Shown: positions 34,425 through 43,309 of the stretch, in pieces | How the letters are laid out: every line of letters begins with the position of its first letter | Position numbering within the stretch: position 1 is the first letter of the stretch | Origin: Aliterella atlantica CENA595 | GTDB taxonomy: Bacteria > Cyanobacteriota > Cyanobacteriia > Cyanobacteriales > Chroococcidiopsidaceae | Direction of reading: 5' to 3' | Length of the DNA stretch: 64,000 nucleotides | Assembly: GCF_000952155.1 (NCBI RefSeq) | Contig: NZ_JYON01000024.1 | Location: forward strand, 16,029-80,028 | Translations under genes and position numbers: made by a program | Notes under the pieces: model-generated | What the model was told of the DNA's origin: nothing | What the model saw: only the letters and a program-made list of their open reading frames with translations | Databases searched by the model: none

Positions 34425-34778
34425 TTAAAATATAGCGATCGCAATTTGAATCCCTTGTTTAATTCGTTGCAAAGATTTCGGCGAAATTGCGCCATAGGGA
34501 CCTTGTTCGAGATATAGTTTGCCTATTGCTGAGATATTGTCGCATAAAGCCAAAGAGTCTACTGAAAGTCCGCCTTCTCCTGCTTCGAGCAAAATGCGCG
34601 TTGGAGTTTCTCCACTGGTTACATCGCTGGTACAGGGAACGACCAAAACACTGCTAGAAAGCTGATTTCTGACATTAATAGAAACGACAACGGCGGGGCG
34701 TTTTTTGGTATCTCCCAGGGTTTTTAGGGCGCGAATTAAATAGATTTCTCCTTGGCAGGGATAACTATTGTCTGCCAC
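34425..34778 (-). CDS. MazF/PemK-type mRNA interferase toxin
   Basis: A 117-residue protein with the CcdB/MazF-fold signature: QGEIYLIRALKTLGDTKKRP, where the loop precedes RPAVVVSIN, then VLVVPCTSDV and LCDNISAIGKLYLEQGPYG. Members cut single-stranded RNA at short sequences. It begins two bases after the antitoxin stop (34781), forming a classic antitoxin-toxin operon on the minus strand. The target sequence cannot be predicted. Confidence 0.88.
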   Translation of the reverse strand: MADNSYPCQGEIYLIRALKTLGDTKKRPAVVVSINVRNQLSSSVLVVPCTSDVTSGETPTRILLEAGEGGLSVDSLALCDNISAIGKLYLEQGPYGAISPKSLQRIKQGIQIAIAIF

Positions 34779-34780
34779 TT

Positions 34781-35035
34781 TTAGAGTCCTTCAGAGTCTA
34801 ATATCTCTTCCATTTGGGTTTGAGCAAATTCTCCCCAGTCTCGATCGAATTGTCTATCTGGTTGTTTTTGGCTTTGATAGAAGGCGCGTAGCTTATTTTC
34901 TATCTGCTGTTGATGCCACAACCGCAATCCTTCTTCCACAGCCGCAGAACGATTTTCTGTCATTTGGTCAATATCTTGAAGCAATTTAGCATCAACTGTA
35001 ATTGAAATCCGTTGTTTGCTACTCGATTGAGTCAT
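34781..35035 (-). CDS. antitoxin of the MazF-type pair (ribbon-helix-helix)
   Basis: An 84-residue protein: QRISITVDAKLLQDIDQMTE (beta strand and first helix of a ribbon-helix-helix), RSAAVEEGLRLWHQQ (second helix), then a charged C-terminal tail (DWGEFAQTQMEEILDSEGL) that should bind the toxin. It is the first gene of the pair, so it is made first and can repress the operon. The ATG at 35035 is preceded by weakly purine-rich sequence. Confidence 0.85.
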   Translation of the reverse strand: MTQSSSKQRISITVDAKLLQDIDQMTENRSAAVEEGLRLWHQQQIENKLRAFYQSQKQPDRQFDRDWGEFAQTQMEEILDSEGL

Positions 35036-35149
35036 GAGTGAGGAAACAAAGTAATACTATCTATATGATAAATTATCGTATTGCGATCGCACTTTGTTTG
35101 CAGTCTCTATTTGCTATTATCCTTATTCTGTAGAGTGGCAGGAAAAGTT

Positions 35150-35365
35150 ATGATACCTGAGCAAAAAATTTATCGAGCAAGATTTTTGCCTACAGAGGTA
35201 GTTCGGCTAAAACAAACCTGTTTTACTCTAGGACGCGCTTTCGAGCCTGGTAAGTATATAGCAGGACAGTTACCAGATATTGCTTTTGAAATGGGTTTAG
35301 TAGAACAGTTACCCCCCGTTCGGGGCAAAAATGCCAAAATCAAAAATATCGAAGCTCCCCAATAA
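35150..35365 (+). CDS. small conserved protein upstream of bioF
   Basis: A 71-residue protein beginning [21 protein letters not shown] choose ATG 35150 because AGGAAAAG stands just before it; the frame extends upstream to 35081 without a ribosome-binding site. It has a basic tail ([15 protein letters not shown]), no membrane segment and no recognisable catalytic motif. It ends eight bases before bioF on the same strand, so it is probably in the bioF transcript. Function unknown. Confidence 0.6.
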   Translation: MIPEQKIYRARFLPTEVVRLKQTCFTLGRAFEPGKYIAGQLPDIAFEMGLVEQLPPVRGKNAKIKNIEAPQ

Positions 35366-35373
35366 TTCAAGTA

Positions 35374-36540
35374 ATGGAAAAAGAGCCTTACGATTGGATA
35401 CAACCGTCTTTAGATACTATTCGCCGCGCCGATTGGTATCGCTCGGTGCAAGCAATTCAAAGCAAGTCGGGAGCGGTAGTACAGTTAGAAGGCAAAGAAG
35501 TTGTTAATTTTGCTAGTAACGATTATCTAGGGCTTGCAGGAGACGATCGCTTAATTCAAGCTGCTATATCTGCTACTCAAGAATATGGTACTGGTAGTAC
35601 GGGTTCGCGGCTACTGAGCGGACATCGAGAAATCCATAGAGAATTGGAATGTGCGATCGCATCTCTCAAACAAACAGAAGATGCTCTAGTATTTAGTTCT
35701 GGGTATTTAGCGAATTTGGGTGCGATCGCCGCAATAGTTGGCAAACGCGATTTTATCTTATCTGATACCTACAACCACTCTTGTCTCAAAAATGGTGCAA
35801 TTCTTAGCGGTGCTACAATCATCGACTACCCGCACTGCAATCTAGAAATTCTGCAAACTTTACTAAGCCAACAGCGCCACAATTTTCGCCGTTGCCTAAT
35901 GATTACCGATAGCGTCTTTAGCATGGACGGCGATTTATGCCCTTTACCCGAACTTGTAGACTTAGCCGAACAATTCAACTGTATGCTGCTAATTGACGAA
36001 GCTCATGCTACCGGAGTATTAGGCGCAACAGGTGCAGGGTGCGCCGAACACTTCAAAATAAAGAATAAGTTCATCCAAGTCGGTACTTTAAGCAAAGCAT
36101 TAGGTAGTTTAGGCGGTTTCGTTGCAGGTACAAAACCTTTGATTGACTTTCTCCGCAATCGTGCAGCCACTTGGATTTATACTACAGCCCTTTCTCCTGC
36201 CGATACCGCCGCCGCACTAGCAGCCGTCAACATTATTCGCCACGAGCCGCAACGCCATCAACAACTATGGCGTAACATCAATTACCTCAAACAATTATTC
36301 GCCCAGCAACTACCCAACTTAGAATTATTACCCTCAGAATCTTCTATTTTATGCTTCCAACTTCAAGACTCGAAAGCTGCGCTGCAAGTTTGCACCCAAC
36401 TTAAAGATGCTGGTATCTTCGCTCCAGCAGTTCGCCCTCCTACAGTACCTACAAGTAGAATCAGACTTTCAGTAATAGCAACTCACCAACCAACTCATAT
36501 CGAGCGTTTGATAGCAGCAACAAAGCAAATTAAAGCCTGA
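35374..36540 (+). CDS. bioF: 8-amino-7-oxononanoate synthase
   Basis: A 388-residue PLP enzyme that condenses pimeloyl-ACP/CoA with alanine in biotin synthesis. The PLP lysine lies in [13 protein letters not shown], the cofactor Asp/His in [12 protein letters not shown], and the N-terminal [13 protein letters not shown] is diagnostic of the alpha-oxoamine synthase family. The ATG at 35374 follows the small gene closely. KBL and serine palmitoyltransferase are relatives; the length and N-terminus favour BioF. Confidence 0.93.
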   Translation: MEKEPYDWIQPSLDTIRRADWYRSVQAIQSKSGAVVQLEGKEVVNFASNDYLGLAGDDRLIQAAISATQEYGTGSTGSRLLSGHREIHRELECAIASLKQTEDALVFSSGYLANLGAIAAIVGKRDFILSDTYNHSCLKNGAILSGATIIDYPHCNLEILQTLLSQQRHNFRRCLMITDSVFSMDGDLCPLPELVDLAEQFNCMLLIDEAHATGVLGATGAGCAEHFKIKNKFIQVGTLSKALGSLGGFVAGTKPLIDFLRNRAATWIYTTALSPADTAAALAAVNIIRHEPQRHQQLWRNINYLKQLFAQQLPNLELLPSESSILCFQLQDSKAALQVCTQLKDAGIFAPAVRPPTVPTSRIRLSVIATHQPTHIERLIAATKQIKA

Positions 36541-36589
36541 GTAGTACTTGATGAATGCGCCTGACGATAAAACTTTAAAAACGCCAAAT

Positions 36590-36614
36590 CCGAGCAAACG
36601 TTTGTTTGGCTCGG
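36590..36614. terminator. bidirectional hairpin between bioF and the BON lipoprotein gene
   Basis: CCGAGCAAAC and GTTTGGCTCGG form a ten-pair stem with one bulged G around a short loop. The flanking genes converge, and on the minus strand a GTTTTTAAAG run follows. This placement suits a shared terminator. Confidence 0.55.
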
Positions 36615-36649
36615 AAAAGGATGATACTTATAAATATCTAAGTATTTGT

Positions 36650-37114
36650 TTAACTAGCTGGTTGTGCAGGTGCAACTTTAGCCTCAACCTTTACACTTTG
36701 TACTCCCTTAATTTCTTTTGCCAAAGGCTCAATTCTTTGTAGCTGTTCTTCAGTAGGAACAGTACCAGCTACAGTTACAGCGCCATCTTCAGCTTCTACG
36801 CTTAATTTACTAGCTGGCAAATTGGCTTCTAACTTACTGCGAACCTCACTTTGCAAGTCGCCGTCAGTTCTATCAGCATCGCCACCAGTAACATTATTGC
36901 GTTGCTCTCTGGCTCTAATATCTGAATTTAGCTGATCTCGACGGACTTCGCTAGTTGCATCATTTTTGATTTGCTCGGCAGTTTGAGCATCTGGTGCTTC
37001 TACATTTTCAGTAGTAGTATTGGGGGAGTCAGCGCTAGTTTTAGCTGTATCTTGGCAACCTACAGCACCAACTACTAGGAAGCTACCAACTAGAAAAGGA
37101 ATAATTTTTTTCAT
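36650..37114 (-). CDS. BON-domain lipoprotein
   Basis: A 154-residue protein. The signal peptide MKKIIPFLVGSFLVVGAVGC ends in a lipobox (VVGAVGC), so it is lipid-anchored. A low-complexity Asn/Asp/Thr-rich linker (~22-85) leads to a single BON domain (LQSEVRSKLEANLPASKLSV ... DGAVTVAGTVPTEEQLQRIE). BON domains bind phospholipid or envelope surfaces and are frequent in osmotic-stress proteins such as OsmY. It starts at ATG 37114. It follows the stress-protein gene on the same strand with an 84-base gap. Confidence 0.88.
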   Translation of the reverse strand: MKKIIPFLVGSFLVVGAVGCQDTAKTSADSPNTTTENVEAPDAQTAEQIKNDATSEVRRDQLNSDIRAREQRNNVTGGDADRTDGDLQSEVRSKLEANLPASKLSVEAEDGAVTVAGTVPTEEQLQRIEPLAKEIKGVQSVKVEAKVAPAQPAS

Positions 37115-37198
37115 TTTTACCCACTATTTGCAATTTGCAAAAGATCGATCGTGATATGAAATTGCAGATACTAATTTCTGCTAATAGCTAAGAAGCAA

Positions 37199-37888
37199 TT
37201 AGACTTCTTCTCTACGGTCAACAATTACAACTTTGGGATCGTTGCTACTAACTGTATTGCTATAACCTGTGCGCGTTGTATCCATATCAACAGCGGGATC
37301 TACATAATTAGTATCAGCAGTGTAGCTACCAGTATTTGCACTATCAGGTATATCGTAGATGCCAAATTCTTCAATTCCTCTACCTGTCAAAATTGCTTCT
37401 GCTCTAGCAATTTCTGCTTCGCTACCATCTACTAATACTAAATAATGACCTCTAGAAACGCGATCGTTATACACTCTAGCTCGTTCTTCAGGAATACCTA
37501 AACCAATCAATGCGCCAATTAAACCACCTGCGGCTGCACCAATTGCACCACCAGCTAAGGTTGTAGCCAAAGCTGTCGCTACTTCACCAGCTAAAACTAT
37601 CGGACCTACTCCGGGAATAGCTAAAGCACCCAAACCAACTAGCAAGCCTGTAGCGCCACCTAATATTCCGCCAGTTACAGCACCAGCACTAGCGCCTTCA
37701 TCTGCTTTGTTGCCTACATTGTCGCTGACATCTACGCCTGCTATATCATCTTCTCTGTCTGCATCTTTGGCAACAACCGAAATTTTGTTCATCGGGAAGC
37801 CAGAATCATTTAATTCGTGCAGTGCGCGTTCTGCTTCTTGACGAGTGTTAAATACACCTACTGCACGTTTGTTCAAACCTAAAGCCAT
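37199..37888 (-). CDS. general stress protein 17M-like (YflT-type) with glycine-zipper segment
   Basis: A 229-residue protein. The N-terminal ~40 residues have the YflT/GSP17M pattern (AVGVFNTRQEAERALHELND, FPMNKISVVAKD). A Gly/Ala-rich amphipathic or membrane-inserting centre follows (LAGGAIGAAAGGLIGALIGLG), then a second alpha/beta half (RVSRGHYLVLVDGSEAEIAR) and a variable tail. Such proteins are induced by salt, desiccation or light stress. It starts at ATG 37888 with MALGLNKRAV. The neighbouring BON lipoprotein suggests a small envelope-stress unit. Confidence 0.83.
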   Translation of the reverse strand: MALGLNKRAVGVFNTRQEAERALHELNDSGFPMNKISVVAKDADREDDIAGVDVSDNVGNKADEGASAGAVTGGILGGATGLLVGLGALAIPGVGPIVLAGEVATALATTLAGGAIGAAAGGLIGALIGLGIPEERARVYNDRVSRGHYLVLVDGSEAEIARAEAILTGRGIEEFGIYDIPDSANTGSYTADTNYVDPAVDMDTTRTGYSNTVSSNDPKVVIVDRREEV

Positions 37889-38262
37889 TATTTTTCCTCC
37901 ACTCTTAACAACTCAACACATAAGTTGGCACAAATCTAGATTCAAGTTCTTCGTGCTAACAATATAGTTCTCGCTTTTTTATACATCAGTTTCATCAATC
38001 TATAGGTGGAATGTTTCTATTTATCTATCAATAGAATGACTTAAACATATTTATATAGATAGAGATTTACTTATAAATACAAATTTTGTGTATCAATTAA
38101 TACGTAGGTTGCTGAGAGATGAAGTAGGTGCGACACCGGGAATCGCGACTTATGGGTTCGGTTCTACGACTGTCACTAATGCCTTAATATTTATAGGCTG
38201 GTAGTCAGTAAAGTTGGCTCGAACTTGGATAAAATTGCTAGCAGGTAAAGGGGCAAATACTC
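37889..38262. other. intergenic region without recognisable gene
   Basis: This 374-base divergent spacer carries the promoters of the stress-protein gene and of the DICT-type kinase. I see no hairpin or repeat worth naming. GTG 38263 is preceded by AAAGGGG, the likely ribosome-binding site of the kinase. Confidence 0.45.
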
Positions 38263-39801
38263 GTGCAAAAATGGATATTGCCTACACTAAGTGAACTATT
38301 AGCCTTGTCGCCTGATAAGGTACAAATAACAGATACGCAAAATAGTAGTGAGGCGATCGCATTGCGCGAATGGTCGATCGCGATCGCAGCAACAGAAGAA
38401 CTACTACTGCAAAATATTAACTGCTCGACATCGCCGACACTACCGCCACAAGGAATAGTTCTGGCAAGTCCAGCACCAGTTTGGAGTCACGAAGCCTTGC
38501 TTGCCAATTTGTCAGCATGGGTATTTGTACCAGAAACGCTTACAAAAGCAGAAAGGCAACTACAACTACCACCTGCGGTACAAACTCACACCCAAACTAC
38601 AGCAAATCTGCAGCAACTTCCCCTCCTTTGTCAAGATCCACTAGCGCAAGAACAATTTTGTCTAGTTTTAACAGATAAATTCAGTCTCATCCTAGTTTTA
38701 GGTACAGACGAGCGGGGTAATTTATCCTTCCAGTTTTCATTTGAGCCAGAAATAATCGAGCAGGCATGGCAACTTTTGCGATCGCGTTTGCTGCTATTTA
38801 ACTCCCATTCCACATCGGCGTTAGATACTGAGATTGCTAAATATCACCCCACAGCACCAGACTATCGCACAGTCAGCCAATTTAGTCGCCTATTACTCAA
38901 GCACGCGCAATCGGGGGTATGGCAACGTAAAGCGCCTTTAGAGCCAACAGAAGCGCTAGAGAGCGATCGCCCTACCCTTGCTCCCCACGCCTCCCAGCGC
39001 CCCGATATCGAACTTTTGCAAGCATTTGCTCACGAGATCCGCACGCCACTGACAACTATTCGCACCTTGACACGCTTGGTATTGAAGCGCAAAGATTTAG
39101 CGCCAGAAGTGAAAAAGCGCCTAGAAACAATCGATCGCGAATGTACCGAGCAAATCGAGCGCATGGAATTAATGCTCCGCGCTGCCGAAATTGTGGAAAA
39201 AGCAACGGTTAACGCGCTATCTAATGCGGAAGGTTTCCTCCCAAATCCGCGCGTCAAAAATACCATCGCTCAACTCACAGCAATGTCTCTAGATCGAGTA
39301 TTGCAACAAAGCATTCCTCGATGGCAACAACAAGCTAGTCGACGTAATTTAACTTTAGATGTGGTCGTTCCCCAACATTTGCCTACTGTAGTTAGCGATC
39401 CAAATATGTTAGATCGGATCTTGACTAGCCTAATTGAGAACTTTACCCGTAACTTGGCAGCAGGTAGCCAAATTAAAGTTCATGTCATTCCTGCTGGCAA
39501 TCAACTAAAATTGCAACTGCTCTATCAATCCCAATCGAAGCAAGAACCAACGCCGCAGGCTGATAAAGTTGCACCTACAGTCAAATCTTTAGGACAACTG
39601 CTGATTTTTCAACCTGAAACTGGCAACATCAGTTTAAACATAGCTGCAACTAAACATTTATTTCAAGCTATTGGTGGCAAACTTATTGTCAGACAAAGAC
39701 CTGATGAAGGAGAGATATTGACTATATTCTTGCCGATGGAAGTTAGTCATAGCGATTTTTATGCCCATAGTCTAGGCTCTATTAACCATCCTGTAGTTTA
39801 G
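38263..39801 (+). CDS. DICT-type histidine kinase with H-box but no ATP-binding G-boxes
   Basis: A 512-residue protein, GTG start with AAAGGGG upstream. Residues ~1-180 resemble a DICT sensory domain (EQFCLVLTDKFSLILVLGTD). The DHp helix has AHEIRTPLTTIRTLTR with His near residue 257. The HATPase region keeps part of the N-box (ILTSLIENFTRN), but the D-x-G-x-G and G-x-G-L-G boxes are missing, replaced by a Gln-rich stretch (LLYQSQSKQEPTPQAD). It therefore should accept but not donate phosphate. Residues ~316-333 (VNALSNAEGFLPNPRVK) come from a palindromic repeat. It converges with a sister kinase ending four bases away. Confidence 0.83.
   Translation: MQKWILPTLSELLALSPDKVQITDTQNSSEAIALREWSIAIAATEELLLQNINCSTSPTLPPQGIVLASPAPVWSHEALLANLSAWVFVPETLTKAERQLQLPPAVQTHTQTTANLQQLPLLCQDPLAQEQFCLVLTDKFSLILVLGTDERGNLSFQFSFEPEIIEQAWQLLRSRLLLFNSHSTSALDTEIAKYHPTAPDYRTVSQFSRLLLKHAQSGVWQRKAPLEPTEALESDRPTLAPHASQRPDIELLQAFAHEIRTPLTTIRTLTRLVLKRKDLAPEVKKRLETIDRECTEQIERMELMLRAAEIVEKATVNALSNAEGFLPNPRVKNTIAQLTAMSLDRVLQQSIPRWQQQASRRNLTLDVVVPQHLPTVVSDPNMLDRILTSLIENFTRNLAAGSQIKVHVIPAGNQLKLQLLYQSQSKQEPTPQADKVAPTVKSLGQLLIFQPETGNISLNIAATKHLFQAIGGKLIVRQRPDEGEILTIFLPMEVSHSDFYAHSLGSINHPVV
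39208..39257. repeat. palindromic element, short copy inside the kinase gene
   Basis: AACGCGCTATCTAATGCGGA opens the copy and CCGCGCGTCAAA closes it; this is the reverse complement of the copy in omp85. It is read in frame as VNALSNAEGFLPNPRVK, between the DHp and ATP-binding regions. Confidence 0.75.
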
Positions 39802-39805
39802 ATAT

Positions 39806-41281
39806 TTAACTAGAAGCAGATTGCGGCGTTACTGGAGAAGTCGCTAGCGTTACAGTAAAAGTTGAGCCTTCACCTAGCTTACTTTTCACAGCAATAGAGC
39901 CACCGCAGCGCTCCAAAAGCTCCTTGACAACTGTCAAACCCAAACCAGCACCATAACTGTCATCAGCAGTCGGGCGCGTGTGGTAAAACAAGTCAAATAC
40001 TTTGGGAATATCGCGTTCGGCGATGCCCATACCTGTATCGCGAAATTCTAACATCACGCGATCGCTTATCTGCCTAGCTCTAACCCAAACTTGTCCGCCG
40101 TTAGGCGTAAACTTAATACTGTTGTGCAGCAGATTAATCGCAATCTGCTTGAGCCAAGAGTTTAAACACAATACCGGAGGTAACTGCTCCGGTACTGTAT
40201 AAGCAAGCATAATCCCTTTTTCTTGTGCCAAAGGCTGATACGTACTTACTACCCCAGGCACGATCTCGCTCAGGCGTACTGGTTGCAAAGGAGTGTGCTT
40301 AGGCGTGCGATTGATTTGCACTAATTCTAGTAAACCATTAATAACCGAATTTTGGCGATCGCATTCTGTATGCAGCATTTGTAAATAACGCAATCGCTGG
40401 GGCGGCTTGAGGTGAGGAGAATTAAGCAAACTCAATGCCGTTTTCATATTCGTCAAAGGCGTACGCATTTCCTGACAAGCGCTACCTAGTAACTCATCCT
40501 TTTGCCCAACACTATTACCTAGTTCTTGGTTACGCTGCTGCAATCTAGCTATAGCACCAGCACTTGCTCTACGCAGCAATCGATCTTGGCGTTGGATTTG
40601 GTAAGTAAACAAGCACTCAATTAGCTCTAATGGCGGCGATGGAGCGATCGCAAATAACTCATCCCAATTTGCCAACAATTGGGTTATTGCTTGAGCGCTA
40701 GCATTAGTTTTTTTTGCAGCATTTTTTGTAGTTACAGCGATAATTTCTTGGTGTATCCCCTCTAACACTTGCTCAACTACTTGGGGTTGCCAAGAACACA
40801 CACTTATTAAACTATCCTTTTTCTCTACACGTGATGGTTTATTTGCCCTTAAAGAGCCACTTAGATCGCTTCCCGTTCTAATTTTTTGGCGTTGATGGTG
40901 ACGGCGGTGAGCCAAAACAAGAATGTTAAAGCTAGGCGATAAAACTAATAAGAAATACTCGCGCTGCAACTTACTACTTACGGGTAGTTTAAGCGATCGC
41001 TCGCCAGCAGCGCTTAACTTGGAATTTTGTCCTACATGGAAACCATATACTCCCTCACATAGCCCTGTGACATGGTAGCGCTCAATTTCCGAGCGCCAAA
41101 TTTGTCCTGGCGGTAACTTGAGCCATAACTGGGCGCGAATTTGCTGTTCGACAAGCAAATCGACTGTAGCACCAAACAGAGCATATAAAGTAGTAGGCGT
41201 AACAGGCAATAACTGAGGAGGTGATTCTACTGTAGAAGTCATCTCAACAAGACTAAAAGACTGCCGATCGGAACTGACCAT
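39806..41281 (-). CDS. DICT-type histidine kinase with intact ATP site but Gln in place of the phospho-His
   Basis: A 491-residue protein. The N-terminal ~170 residues match the DICT-like domain of the neighbour (REYFLLVLSPSFNILVLAHR). The DHp helix reads SACQEMRTPLTNMKTALSLL: CAG (Gln, near residue 269) stands where His is expected. The HATPase is complete: N-box NLLHNSIKFTPNGG, G1 DTGMGIAE, G2 GAGLGLTVVKELL. It should bind ATP but cannot autophosphorylate at the usual site, and may phosphorylate the neighbour or act as a phosphatase/regulator. It starts at ATG 41281 (MVSSDRQSF); ATG 41242 is an alternative. Confidence 0.86.
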   Translation of the reverse strand: MVSSDRQSFSLVEMTSTVESPPQLLPVTPTTLYALFGATVDLLVEQQIRAQLWLKLPPGQIWRSEIERYHVTGLCEGVYGFHVGQNSKLSAAGERSLKLPVSSKLQREYFLLVLSPSFNILVLAHRRHHQRQKIRTGSDLSGSLRANKPSRVEKKDSLISVCSWQPQVVEQVLEGIHQEIIAVTTKNAAKKTNASAQAITQLLANWDELFAIAPSPPLELIECLFTYQIQRQDRLLRRASAGAIARLQQRNQELGNSVGQKDELLGSACQEMRTPLTNMKTALSLLNSPHLKPPQRLRYLQMLHTECDRQNSVINGLLELVQINRTPKHTPLQPVRLSEIVPGVVSTYQPLAQEKGIMLAYTVPEQLPPVLCLNSWLKQIAINLLHNSIKFTPNGGQVWVRARQISDRVMLEFRDTGMGIAERDIPKVFDLFYHTRPTADDSYGAGLGLTVVKELLERCGGSIAVKSKLGEGSTFTVTLATSPVTPQSASS

Positions 41282-41380
41282 ACTTATTTTTTGTTAACTA
41301 ACATTGATAAATACTTCATCTCAGCCGCAGATACCGATAAGTATGGCAATATTTTCACCATTTAAACTCATTTATTCTCA

Positions 41381-42868
41381 TTAATTCTGGAAATTGCGCT
41401 CCTGCAAAGCTACTTTTGCTTGTTCGCGGTCGTCAAAATGGATTTTTTCTGTACCGAGAATTTGATAATCTTCATGTCCTTTACCAGCAATTAGCACGCC
41501 ATCGCCAGGTTGAGCTTGGATAATAGCAGCACGAATAGCAGCAGCGCGATCGCTAATTACCAATACTTCTTTCTCGCTAGGGATGCCAGCAAGAATATCT
41601 TGTAAAATCTTGTCGGGATCTTCAGTGCGGGGATTATCAGAAGTTACTACTGCGACATCGGCAAGTTCGGCAGCAATTTTACCCATTTGCGGGCGTTTAG
41701 TGCGATCGCGATCTCCCCCACAACCAAATACGCAAATTGTTCTCCCACTAATAAAGGGACGCGCTGCTTTAATCAGGTTTTCTAAACTGTCAGGAGTATG
41801 AGCGTAATCGACAATCGCGCTAATATCTTGAGATGGGGATATTTGTACTCGTTCCATCCGTCCTGGTACGCCAGGAAACTGCGGCAAGACATCAGCGATC
41901 AATTGTAAATCGACACCTAATTGTAAAACTGCGCCGACTGCTGCCAATAGATTTGCTAAATTGTACTGACCGACCAAAGGCGATTGAAAAGCAACATCGC
42001 CTTGAGGAGTATGTAAAACGCCGCTAACTCCAGTAGGTGCGTATTTAAGTTCGCTCATCCACAAATCGGCGCGATCGCTTGTACTATAACTCCAAGTGCG
42101 ATCCTTGCCGACTTGTGCGACTAACCTGCGACCATAAGCATCATCAATATTAATAATTGCTTTGCCTTGCAAATATTCAGGACTAAATAACAGCGCTTTT
42201 GCGCCGAAATAGTCTTCCATATCTTTATGAAAGTCGAGATGATCTTGAGTCAAATTAGTAAATAAAGCAACATCAAACTCGCAACCTTTCACCCGTCCTT
42301 GCGCCAAAGCATGAGAACTAACTTCCATCACGCCAATCTTACAGCCAGCCAGACACGCCTCGGCTAACTGATGTTGCAGTTCGATGGCAAAAGGCGTAGT
42401 ATGAGCAGCAGTTTGTTCAAACCCTGCCCACCGAGTATAAAGCGTACCCATCAAAGCAGTAGATAAATGAGCTTGAGTTAGGAAAAACTCAATCAAGTGA
42501 GTAGTAGTAGTTTTCCCATTTGTGCCAGTAACGCCCACCATTTGCAACTTTTTAGTAGGGTAGTCATAAAAAGCCGCCGCCACACTAGCACAAGCTGCAA
42601 CCATATTATTAGAGCCAATCAGACAAGCATCAGCTTCAGCATTGCTAGCTATTTGCTCAGAAACTAGGGCAGCAACAGCACCAGATGCGATCGCGCTACG
42701 CCAAAATTCGCCCCCATCTACCCGCGTTCCTGGCATACCAATAAACAAATCTCCAGGCTGACAAGCATGAGAATTAGTTGCTAACCCCTTTATTTCCACA
42801 TCCATTGCTAAGTTAGCAGGTAATTGAGTAACACCATCAACTTGAGCCAACAACTCGCGTAACTTCAT
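41381..42868 (-). CDS. murE: UDP-MurNAc-tripeptide synthetase
   Basis: A 495-residue Mur ligase adding the third residue of the peptidoglycan stem. The ATP loop VGVTGTNGKTTTTHLIEFF, the carbamylated-Lys region and SDNPRTEDP are present. The DNPR motif marks meso-diaminopimelate as the added amino acid. It starts at ATG 42868 (MKLRELLAQVDG). It is cytoplasmic. It is alone here rather than in a dcw cluster, which is usual in cyanobacteria. A thioredoxin-fold gene lies 37 bases upstream on the same strand. Confidence 0.96.
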   Translation of the reverse strand: MKLRELLAQVDGVTQLPANLAMDVEIKGLATNSHACQPGDLFIGMPGTRVDGGEFWRSAIASGAVAALVSEQIASNAEADACLIGSNNMVAACASVAAAFYDYPTKKLQMVGVTGTNGKTTTTHLIEFFLTQAHLSTALMGTLYTRWAGFEQTAAHTTPFAIELQHQLAEACLAGCKIGVMEVSSHALAQGRVKGCEFDVALFTNLTQDHLDFHKDMEDYFGAKALLFSPEYLQGKAIINIDDAYGRRLVAQVGKDRTWSYSTSDRADLWMSELKYAPTGVSGVLHTPQGDVAFQSPLVGQYNLANLLAAVGAVLQLGVDLQLIADVLPQFPGVPGRMERVQISPSQDISAIVDYAHTPDSLENLIKAARPFISGRTICVFGCGGDRDRTKRPQMGKIAAELADVAVVTSDNPRTEDPDKILQDILAGIPSEKEVLVISDRAAAIRAAIIQAQPGDGVLIAGKGHEDYQILGTEKIHFDDREQAKVALQERNFQN

Positions 42869-42905
42869 AACAACTAATCCTCACATTTATCTACTGGGCT
42901 GATTT

Positions 42906-43172
42906 TCAATTATTAGACAAGTATTTCTGTAGCATAAGCTGCACTTGAGCGGTACTAGCACGAGGAGAAGGACGAGGCAATAATTCTTCTTTACCAGCAG
43001 ATTCCTTGCACAGAACAGGCACTTCATACTGATAAGCATTAAACCAATCATCGCGGCTAGTAATATCGCGTAGTTCCAACTCAAAATTAAGAACGCCGCG
43101 AATTTGCTCTAACTTTTCCTCCAACCCCTCACACAAATGACATCCAGGCTTACCGTAAAGAATCAATCGCAT
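42906..43172 (-). CDS. glutaredoxin-like thioredoxin-fold protein
   Basis: An 88-residue protein with an N-terminal redox motif C-H-L-C in LILYGKPGCHLCEGLEEKL and the cis-Pro in YEVPVLCKES. These features match the DUF836/glutaredoxin-like family. It likely makes or breaks a disulfide on an unknown partner. It starts at ATG 43172. It probably forms a transcript with murE downstream. Confidence 0.85.
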   Translation of the reverse strand: MRLILYGKPGCHLCEGLEEKLEQIRGVLNFELELRDITSRDDWFNAYQYEVPVLCKESAGKEELLPRPSPRASTAQVQLMLQKYLSNN

Positions 43173-43198
43173 CCCTCTTTATCCCCTTATCGCCAATT

Positions 43199-43226
43199 GT
43201 AGGGGCGCAATACATTGCGCCCCTAC
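43199..43226. repeat. 28-base palindrome (GTAGGGGCGCAAT / ATTGCGCCCCTAC)
   Basis: Perfect 13-base arms around AC lie between the divergent thioredoxin-fold gene and cysH. This sequence type recurs as a dispersed palindrome in many cyanobacterial genomes. Two TCAAAAC heptamers follow. Confidence 0.8.
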
Positions 43227-43309
43227 TCAAAACTCAAAACTACTTCCCCATCTCCCAGAGAGACACATATTTAGATATTGTGTAAGAAGAATTAACCCAA
43301 AAACTAAAG

